Below are positions 1 to 58,136 of a stretch of DNA of 58,136 nt, piece by piece (the stretch's first letter is position 1; each line of letters opens with the position of its first letter). Below the pieces are notes generated by a model, which saw nothing but the letters and a program-made list of their open reading frames with translations, was not told the DNA's origin and did no database searches. The stretch covers positions 12,198,886 to 12,257,021 of the forward strand of contig NC_049996.1 in assembly GCF_000003815.2 (NCBI RefSeq), in the 5' to 3' direction. The DNA is from Branchiostoma floridae. Taxonomy: Eukaryota; Chordata; Leptocardii; Amphioxiformes; Branchiostomatidae. A program made the position numbers and the translations under genes.

Positions 1-449
1 ACAACACCTGGACAAATGTTTTACTCATGGGAAGAAAATAAGTTTTATACTTTGAGAAAATATGTTCATATCAAGGTCTACACAATACCTCGTACCACTA
101 TTTTAGTTTTCATATGAGAAGAGGATTTATCTGTTTGCTAAAATGTAGAAATGCAAAGTAGAAATGTTGATATATTTGGTGGACCTGCAGCTACTCTTGC
201 ATTGTTTGAACTGCTAAATTGCCATGCTATCAATGGTTGAACTGCTAATTGCCATTCTATTATTGGTTGAACTACTAATTATGATGGACAGTCAGGTTTG
301 ACCTATTATGACTAAGTAGTAACAGAAAGTTTCCTACATTCTGTATGCAATAAACTAAAGCTACCTAGTTGTCATACATTGGTACATATAGAAATGCAAT
401 TTGAAAGTATAGCATTTGTTAAATTGTACCTGGTTGGTTGTTGGTGTAG
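1..449 (+). other. Intron upstream of the first visible DNAH7 exon
   Basis: No coding segment is visible. At about 205-305 lies a copy of a dispersed repeat with the recurring phrase ATTGGTTGAACTRCTAATT and GATGGACAGTCAGG. The same phrase occurs near 30708-30780 and 39350-39430, and in reverse near 11035-11105. The acceptor GTGTAG of exon 1 ends at 449. Confidence 0.5.
205..310 (+). repeat. Dispersed repeat family R1 (TTGGTTGAAC / GATGGACAGTCAG)
   Basis: Contains two internal repeats of AATGGTTGAACTGCTAATTGCCAT-like sequence followed by GATGGACAGTCAGGTTTGACC. Partner copies are at about 30708-30775 and 39355-39430 on the same strand. A partial copy reads in the opposite direction at about 11035-11105 (GTTTAACCAATAAGAGGATGG). 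Termini and class could not be fixed. Confidence 0.5.
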
Positions 450-50131
<49,682 letters not shown>

Positions 50132-51320
50132 TCACGACCTGGTTTTGTTGACCGTCAGGAGTTTGAATATTACAGTTAGATTGTGCCGTCCAATAAAACT
50201 GCACAGAGCATAAAGTTTAAAGTGTTATTTTGTGTTTACCAGATTTCGAAATTTTTGACATGTATATGAAAATAGAGTTATTTCCATGCTTGCTTATTGC
50301 TTTGTCTGTAAAGATGTGAATCTAATGAAGTAATTGATATGCACCAAGTCTCTATATTGTATTACACAATCTAAGTCAACCTCAACAACACTACAGAATA
50401 CGTTTTGCTTTTGTGTGAGTTGTTCTTTGAGATACTTCAAAAGCTCCACTGTACCAAAGTTGCCAAGTGTAACAATATCTGTTAAAACAAATCTATACAC
50501 GTCTTTTATGTACTGTAAAACTTTGCACATGTCAGTGAACACAGTATGCAGCCTCTATGTAATTCTATGCAACTATCTGCTATTGCAGATGAAGGATTTT
50601 TAAAATGAAGTGAAACTTTTTAGTAGACTACTGCCTTGAAAATAACAAGATGCTGCTTCTGGATGCAGAATGTAAAGTTGTTGTAAATATTTCATACATT
50701 TTGAGAGAGATATTGTGAAGGATACGTCCAGCACAGCAGAGTGGTTGAAAATGGGACCAAAGTTTTACAACGTTTTGTTTGAAGAATTCAATCTTGTTTT
50801 AGGATGAATGCATCATTTTTTGTCATAATGTAAATGTGTGGATTTGTGTGACAACTTTTAAGCAGTCACTTTAAAGTGATTTTCCATTCAACGCACTATA
50901 CTCTGAAGACAAAGTTTGTTCAATTCCAATAGATAAAGAGAGGATGTTTATTCTTTGTACATGTATAAACAATTTGAAAACAACTTGTTTGGGATTTTAG
51001 GAACTGTTTTTTGCTTTGACGTAATATGAGTAATTGTGAAATATTTTACTTTTTTGTATATAGTGTTACTGGTGTTTTATGCAAAGATGTATCAGTGTCA
51101 CAACTGATATATTCACATTGTAGGTGTACAAGCCACATGTACTGTGATATTGTAATACTTTTAGGGTGCCTTTTGACATATGTGAGCACAGCAAACTATA
51201 ACCTCTGATTGTCTTGAGATTTTCTACAGAACATATGTATGGCGTGAGGGCTGTATTTTTCTATTCGTACATAAGACAAGCACAGAATCTAGCTTTTATC
51301 ACTGATTTGTGTTGAATAAA
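50132..51320 (+). other. DNAH7: DNAH7 3' UTR with two polyadenylation signals
   Basis: AT-rich noncoding sequence follows the stop codon. A proximal AATAAA is at 50192-50197 and a distal one at 51315-51320; both match the canonical signal. No intron or open frame of note is visible between them. Cleavage about 15-25 nt after either would give 3' UTRs of roughly 85 nt or 1.2 kb. Which is used cannot be read from the DNA. Confidence 0.6.
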
Positions 51321-53019
51321 AAGATAAAGAGTTGTCGTTTATCACTTGTCTGGACTTGCTTTTTTGTCAAATGGGACATGTAGAAAGGAAGAAAGGCGTT
51401 TGTTGAAATAGGAAATGTAATTTTAGTTATGCCTTGTCACACTCATCATCTGAAAAAGCACAAGTTTATGAATATCAAACTTTCTAGTTTTTGTTTTGAT
51501 AATCAGATATGGTTTTCTAAACGTGTCTTGTAAGATACAGAGCCCCATGTTTTCTCTCAATACATAAGAGTTTAAACACTTGGAACCAAATAATTAGATC
51601 AGTTCTAACAGGTGTTTATCCATGGTCAGAGAAATGCGATTATTGTCCTCAGGTTGCAAATAATTTTGAATGTATGCAAAGCTAAAAACAGGGTTTTAAT
51701 CATTCTCGAAATTTTGCACGAAAAAAGTTATGTTAGTAGGACGTTTCTAAAAGTCCGTTACAACTAATCCATTGCATGCATACATGAAAGCAAGAGCCAT
51801 GAGTATTCCACGGCACAGAAGCGCCCCGTAACGAAAAATATTATTACTGCAGGTAGAATTTGCAGTTGCATCAGAAATGCAACAAGGGTGGTGTTTAAAA
51901 ACACCCCGGCGACGTGAGGTAGATGATAATGTTGAAAATAAGTAAGGAGAAAATGTAATACATCTATTGGATTTCATAACAGTACTTTCAAACAAACGGC
52001 GCTCTGCGGGTGTAAGTGAGAAAAAGGGAAGCATCTATTGATGACAATTATGCAAATTGAAGACCCAATTTGCATTACTAATAAGAAAATGTGAAAATTC
52101 CATGGTGGTGTATTATAGAAATGCCGTCTCCGCTACGTCTCACGAAAAATTGGCAGGCCAGACTCAAATTCACTTACGGGAAATAATCAGTTCCTCCCTA
52201 TGATTTACATCAAATGAAATAGATTCCCTGCGGATGATGGGAAATTAAAATAGCCTGACCAGGCCTTACGGAAAGGAGCACACAGACCCTAGGTAATTGT
52301 CAGCTGTCTATGTTTTGACAACTATGCCCCTACAGTTCCAGAATTAAATGTTAGAGGGCTCAAACCTACCCCAACTTATGCTCACATCAGAAGCTATCTG
52401 CCACTTAATGACAAGACCATATCATGTTCAGGACAAGATTGTTATCAACGCCGTTCAATGATTGACGTTCCCTAGAAACATTAGCAGTTTGTTTGGATTG
52501 TAACGTAACGCAAAGACACGATGGATCCGAATGTATGAGATATATATAGTGAAACATTTAGAAAAAAAAACTAGACTTGAGCAGGGTCTTGTGTTGTCAG
52601 AGAAGGAATGGAGAGTAAGGGGGAACATAGTTATGAGGTAAAAGTGGGGTCCCCGATATGTCGAAACAAATGTAAATCCGAACAGAGGACAAAGGGACAA
52701 GGAATTGAGTACTATCGCAAGATGCTTTGCGAGAGGAAGGGTCTAATACAGAGCATGCCATATGCTCTCACTCGAGTTTAGCTAAGCGGTGAGGAGGGCG
52801 AGCTCGGAGCCCTGAACTACAGGATATAGGAGACGGGTAGTGATTTAAAAAAAGAGAGAGTGAGATAGAGAAGGCGTACGTCCGCACAGTAATACACTTG
52901 GTCAACTTGACACTGATCAGACCTTTGGAATTGGCCCGGATATATCGTATCCTCATTAATTCTGGAAATGACCTCCTATTTTGAATAATTTGTATTTCAT
53001 TTTGTACATCATGGTCTAA
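51321..53019. other. Intergenic, no gene recognised
   Basis: About 1.7 kb after the distal polyadenylation signal. Short open frames exist on both strands (for example 51747-52034 on the - strand), but none has recognisable homology or codon bias like the dynein exons. Confidence 0.45.
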
Positions 53020-53386
53020 GGCCACACCAATTTAATTTCTTGGTTCACGGATTCGCTCGCTCCTATTTTTTGGAAAAAAAAATAAAAATAAAAATTACCT
53101 CTAAGCAAATTTTCACCATTAATGAAACAATTCACCAACTTTCTGGTGTAGCAAATTGGCCTTTATATTATAAACTCCTTAAAGTGTGGGTGCAGGTGCT
53201 GTTACTGTACAATAATAGTGTTTTTCTACTTTTTTCAAGCTGAACACTTTTTTTCTTTGTGTTTTGGATTAGTCGTTACCTTTATCCCAACCATTTTACA
53301 ATTTTTATTTTTATTTTTAATTCGCCCTCTCGCTCCAAATTTTTTATGAAAAAATCCGTGAACCAAGAAATTAAATTGGTGTGGCC
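53020..53386. mobile_element. PIF/Harbinger-like MITE with long inverted ends
   Basis: The left end GGCCACACCAATTTAATTTC (extending about 34 bp to CGGATT) is repeated inverted at the right end (AATCCGTGAACC...GGTGTGGCC). TAA flanks both sides (before 53020 and after 53386), consistent with the 3-bp TWA duplication of PIF/Harbinger. The interior is AT-rich with A-rich/T-rich arms and no coding capacity. Confidence 0.75.
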
Positions 53387-54359
53387 TAAGCTACATACAT
53401 ACCAAAATCATGGAAATCCGTTACCTGATTCCTTTCTGGAGAAGTCGTCTTCCGAAAGTCTTGACAAAAATTACCTTGCAATTTCAATACTAATCGCTGT
53501 GGGCGCAAACGTATGTCTTAGCACAAGAGCTATCTACCAACCATCAATCGTAACCACGGCTTATTCAGAACACGAGATATAAAAAGATAAGTCCGCTGCA
53601 GTTCCAAGTGAAGCCGCTAGGGGCCGAAGATGTAATTATTTCCGTTTTTGTCACACCCCACCAACACACCAAAATCATTCACCATTCAGCAACAGTTCTT
53701 GAGTTATCTTGTTGGCACAAACAATCACAGACATACATACACAGGTGAAAATATAACACCCATGAATATTTCAAAGGGTAATACAGCTGCTTGTCACCAT
53801 GTAAACAACACGTATCGTAGCTTGAACATGAACATACTACTACCCAGTATTTGTGTCTTATTTATAACCTGTAATATCAAATGATAGTTTCTGTATTTCA
53901 GTTGAGGCCACAGCAAGTAAATTTTATGGATGACATCAGCGCGCTCATTAATTTTAGCCTGATTTCAGAAAAAAAACAAGAATTTTTTTCTTCTGCAGGA
54001 ATGGTCAACATGACGATAAAGTACCAAAATGAGCGAATATATTGTGTTGTAGCCTAATAATTGTACTTGTAGAAGTGGCACTTGCGAGGTACCCAGGACT
54101 GTAGTTGTAGAAATGAAACTTATTGGATAGTTGTAAAAGTGACACCAATATGGAAGCCACGAGTGTGGTTACCAACTTTGTTGGTGATGCCAGTCTACCA
54201 CACTAGTGTCACTTTTACCACACCGGCACACGTATTAAATGCAGGAATGAATGCCACGTTACCTCTGATACCATGTTTTGTCCCTTTAATTCTTTTTACA
54301 ACAGTCATCACAACTTTATGGTGGCTAATTTTGAAATGTAGCCGTCTTGTTTTTTTTTC
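53387..54359. other. Intergenic, nothing recognised
   Basis: AT-rich sequence up to the assembly gap. At 54062-54240 GTGGCACTT / AGTTGTAAAAGTGACACC / GTGTCACTTTTACCAC form imperfect direct and inverted repeats, possibly a degraded element. No gene seen. Confidence 0.4.
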
Positions 54360-54644
54360 NNNNNNNNNNNNNNNNNNNNNNNNNNNNNNNNNNNNNNNNN
54401 NNNNNNNNNNNNNNNNNNNNNNNNNNNNNNNNNNNNNNNNNNNNNNNNNNNNNNNNNNNNNNNNNNNNNNNNNNNNNNNNNNNNNNNNNNNNNNNNNNNN
54501 NNNNNNNNNNNNNNNNNNNNNNNNNNNNNNNNNNNNNNNNNNNNNNNNNNNNNNNNNNNNNNNNNNNNNNNNNNNNNNNNNNNNNNNNNNNNNNNNNNNN
54601 NNNNNNNNNNNNNNNNNNNNNNNNNNNNNNNNNNNNNNNNNNNN
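54360..54644. other. Assembly gap (285 N)
   Basis: A run of N. Open frames spanning it are artefacts of undefined bases. Sequence to the right is more GC-rich at first than that to the left. Confidence 0.99.
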
Positions 54645-54686
54645 CCGGGGCACTCTGCCCCAGTTCTCCCGCCTGATACACACAAA

Positions 54687-56295
54687 ATGCCGCTAGTCGA
54701 AGAGAGTTTTTTTCCCGAGGATACGTCGGTGCACGTAGCCGGGCCAGTAGTTTCGCCTCAAGGTATCGGGAACACGAGGAACCACCCCAGGTTAGTGCAA
54801 ATCGGTACCTGAAAGTTGGTCTAAACAATGCTTATGTTAACGTTTTTGTATAGAATATATAAGGCAGAACTCGGAAGCGATTTGTAGTACCATTTTACTG
54901 TTACTGTTATATACTCCGCAATTGACACATTTTCGTCTACACTTGTACCCCAATATGCCTCATAATTCAAGGACTCCTGCAGACTTCGTGTACAAGAGTT
55001 TTTGTTCTCGGCGATAGTTCGTGTGTTGATTATCTCTCTGGTGATTTTCGTTACTTGTGATCTATCCCGACTCAGTCATTCAACAGTATTGTTGGGTGTG
55101 TAACAAAACCCATCATTTGCCCCATTTCAACTTTTGGGATGTCCATAGACCAAAAATGCATGATCTGATTTGTGTAGAACTGGCCCGGATCTAATAACAT
55201 CCTCAGATCAGAGGAACACAAGTCCCGTCGAAAGTAGTACAAACACGCGAAGCTTTTAGGTGTTTGTATTTGACTATCAACATGGTTTCTAGATTGTGAT
55301 ATACATATGTATTTGGCCAGTATCAGGATTATGATCATTGTTTTCTGTGATTTATTGGTTGGTATACAGCTGACCCAGTTCAGCAGCGGAGGGATGTATA
55401 TGAAAAGACAACGAACCGCCGAACTTATCAGTTGAGACGAAACGCGGCTCGGAGAGATCATAGCTTCGTAAGTACAGTCTAATTTTTTTATCATAGCCGT
55501 CCTGTACTATGATTGTGATATACCCACGTTTTAACTTTTCCATATACATGAAACCTGTGTGATGAAATATCAATGTCTGAGTCCGGCCGCTGCATCATCA
55601 CACAAGGGAGGCTTCAGTTGAAAACCTCCATTTTAAAGATTTTAGTGTTTTATTCGTTTTTCTTTTCGAATTTCCCTTTAGCAAGACATTTATGAGATGT
55701 GTTTTTGGAAGAGTTTGTATGTTTTATTCAATATTCGCACAAGCAACACGCCTAACTGGGGATAAATATCATTACATTGATGAATAGATGATGATAAAAT
55801 ATTTTTTCTCCTTTGTAGTAACAACTATGTGCAATGTTATTTCTTGATCTGTTTACGATTGTGGGTTGTCGTGATATCCCGGACCATCCGGCATGTTTGG
55901 TACTAATTAAGCTGGGAATGGCTGCGGAGAGACTTGAAGTTTTCCGACGGCTGAGCAGACAAGTCACGTGTCCCCCTACCTGATGCTTATCCCTCTGACC
56001 CCATTTACTCCCTGACCTTTCCCCCATCTCCCATGTAGGTCATTCGTGGCTTCTCCTTCACTGAGTACGGTCATATTTCCCACCCAACCCTACCCTCACT
56101 TATCTGACTTCAAGACGCTCATCTAATTATACTGTATGGTCTGTTTCTGCTATAGCGAGTGACAACAACGAGGTGTTCCTGACACCCGTACATATGTCCA
56201 TCAGGACGACGCAGTTCCACCACAACGTGCACAGTCACAGAGACTCCTACCACAGCAGGGAAAGTTGGTCGAGACCTTCCACTGCAAGTCGGTGA
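54687..56295 (+). CDS. Putative small two-exon ORF or 3' end of an unknown gene
   Basis: Segment 54687-54762 reads M-PLVEESFFPEDTSVHVAGPV-VSPQ and ends AAG before GTATCG. Segment 56156-56295, after TTTCTGCTATAG, reads SDNNEVFLTPVHMSIRTTQF and ends STASR-stop. The phases agree (1 nt plus 2 nt makes an Ala codon), giving about 71 residues. The first segment is also open upstream into the gap, so it may be an internal exon after CTGCCCCAG. An alternative donor TCG/GTGAGA lies at the end of the second. I do not recognise the protein. Evidence is splice grammar and frame only. Confidence 0.3.
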
Positions 56296-56939
56296 GACGA
56301 GCTGCATCGCTGGATGAGCCGGACTAGACGTCCGTGTGCCTTATAAAGTCGGGAAGAAGGGAACCCAGAACGGCGCCGTCGAAAGGAGGAAGGCAACGAG
56401 AGAAGAGTGCCAGACGAGCAGCAGATCTAGAGCAGCCAATCGATTGCGCTGCTACAACCATAGTAAACCTAAAACTATTTAGAGAATTCACAGACTGGTT
56501 TTGAGTTGATTTATACCATGACTATGTATTTTAATGTACCAGGTATACATTGTAAAGTAGTAGTTGATTGTACATGTATATCAAAGAAGCGTAGAACAGC
56601 GACGATGGACCGAATCAAACCTGAGGTGGATATAGTAATGGAGAAAGCCCCCATTGGAATATCCATTACAATTATTCTGTATCCAACCTGTGACCGAAGT
56701 TAGCGGGGTCAGCATTATGTAGTAACGTCAAACACAGTCTCCCGTGCCCAGTGTACGGAAAACCTTGTCTCTGCGTTCTTCCTTTATTCTAGCTGTGCTA
56801 GTCCTTGTCTTCAAAGTAGAATCTAAACCACTTGAAATCCATTGCTTTCATGACTTGTTTGAAATATGTGACTTATTAACCTTTCAAAATCAAACTTTAT
56901 TTAATATGTATCTATATAGCAGGTATAACTGCCCTTCGG

Positions 56940-57300
56940 CGTAACACACCAGCTTCAATTCCAAACGACAACCACCTGAAAGCACATCACTTCATATTTT
57001 ATAGATATCGACATAAAACTGTGACATATTCGTCTTCATTAGTTTTTTTTACCTCGTGGAAGCATCTCATCCCACATTGCGAAAGTGAAGCTCAAAAGAT
57101 ATAAGCAAAAGCTATGCTATATTTGTCTTTATTGGTCTTCTTTAAAACATCTTATTTTTCTACCTTCAAAATCATCTTATTTTTCTACCTTCAAAATCAT
57201 CCTTTCTATAGCTCCAAACGACAACCACTTGAAAGTATTCCATTCCAAATTGAAAAAAGCACAAGCTTATATAGGAAATAAAAGCTGGGACATATTGGTC
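56940..57300 (+). repeat. Imperfect direct repeats
   Basis: CCAAACGACAACCACYTGAAAG occurs near 56962 and 57214, followed in both by CTTCATA/TTCCATT and later ACATATT-GTCTT. In addition, ATCTTATTTTTCTACCTTCA and AAATC are repeated in tandem at about 57149-57200 with 27-bp period. Confidence 0.5.
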
Positions 57301-57950
57301 TTTATTATAACAGTCATAAGCAGGTGAAACATCGTAACAATCTGTAAGAGTGTACTGCCTATGATGTGCAGTCATTCCCAGCTATTTGAAAAGACCGTTC
57401 CCTTAAATCATTAATCCTGACACAAAGAATGCATCAACAAAGAAAAATGAACAGCTAGAATTATAGTCCTCAAATACCACTGTATAGACGACACCCCCGA
57501 GGTTTAGCCAAAAATCAATTCCCAAGGGAGTGCATTCGTGGAATTTTCTAAATTCTTTCAAAGCGATCGTAATACTGTAGAAAATGCCTCCGCCCCTGAG
57601 GCGTCGCCAAAAATACATAGATGGCTGTTGTATTGTCCCATACCAAGCATATCTGTGGAGGTAGTTATTGTACATTTAATAAGATAAAGCTGTAACATCT
57701 GCATGAATATTGGTATATATTGTCATAGGGCCCACTCAACTTACAATGAAGGAAATTTTACTTTCTGTATTGTCCAAATCCTGCATGATGGGCCTGCAAA
57801 AGATTTCAAAAAATATAAAAACGATAATGAAATCATCACCGTATGGCTAGGTTAGTGGTGCTTGTCTGTTGGCTTGTTGCTGATCTAATGAAACTTAATT
57901 AAATACCAAATTCAAATGTTGCTCATGATGAACAAACAGGTGGCAGCTGT

Positions 57951-58049
57951 ACGTGGAACACGCCTTGCTAAGATGGCGAGTAAACATGAAAGGGAAAATG
58001 CAGCGGTAAAATCTGCCCGGGAAGACGCACCACGTCCGTATTGGGTGGT
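57951..58049 (+). CDS. Weak candidate first exon of a downstream gene
   Basis: An ATG at 57973 in good context (AAGATGG) opens MASKHERENAAVKSAREDAP and then RPYWV before GTGAGT. The frame is also open back to an AACAG acceptor-like site near 57950. No homology is recognised and the segment is very short, so this is a suggestion only. Confidence 0.2.
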
Positions 58050-58136
58050 GAGTGGTACCTAATATTGTCTTTGATACTCTTGGTGGTGGGGTTGATAAAC
58101 CTCCTTGAAGTGAAACAAACGCAACACGCCAGCAAA

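Noticed and set aside
54082-54828. Long open frames on both strands around 54.1-54.8 kb
   Set aside because: They run through 285 undefined bases; the defined parts are short and unrelated.

Overview
The window is animal nuclear DNA from a draft assembly; a run of 285 N lies at 54360-54644. It is dominated by the 3' four-fifths of one multi-exon gene on the + strand for an inner-arm axonemal dynein heavy chain, best matched to DNAH7. I rebuilt 62 consecutive coding exons (450-50131) plus one alternative exon by joining reading frames across splice sites. Every junction keeps frame except one single-base deletion in exon 48. The rebuilt part codes for about 3289 residues. It starts in the linker/tail region and runs through AAA1-AAA4, the stalk with its microtubule-binding domain, AAA5, AAA6 and the C-terminal domain to a stop. 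The N-terminal part, roughly 700 residues by comparison with vertebrate DNAH7 (recalled length about 4000), lies left of the window.

The organism is probably an invertebrate deuterostome, most likely a cephalochordate (amphioxus). This is an inference from gene structure, dense short MITEs, tRNA-derived SINEs and minisatellites that straddle splice junctions. No database search was possible.

Layout: 1-449 is intron. 450-6821 holds linker exons, 7157-9424 AAA1, 9793-16227 AAA2. A pair of alternative exons lies at 18167-18292 and 18830-18961. 19770-25538 holds AAA3 and an EF-hand, 26411-28560 AAA4. 28331-35301 holds the stalk and MTBD, with an antisense 5'-truncated LINE in one intron. 35187-38349 is AAA5 and 38997-50131 is AAA6 plus the C-terminus, with a 2.1-kb GC-rich inverted-repeat element in one intron. 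The 3' UTR follows, to about 51.3 kb. The remainder (51.3-58.1 kb) is mostly noncoding, with a PIF/Harbinger-like MITE, the assembly gap and a weakly supported short two-exon ORF.

The most unusual content is splicing-related. There is a likely mutually exclusive exon pair between AAA2 and AAA3. Four separate exons (7, 21, 30, 32) have the intron end plus exon start tandemly copied upstream. One exon (46) has its 5' splice site copied into a minisatellite. Two introns are GC-AG. A dispersed repeat carries paired motifs resembling half of the vertebrate RE1/NRSE silencer.
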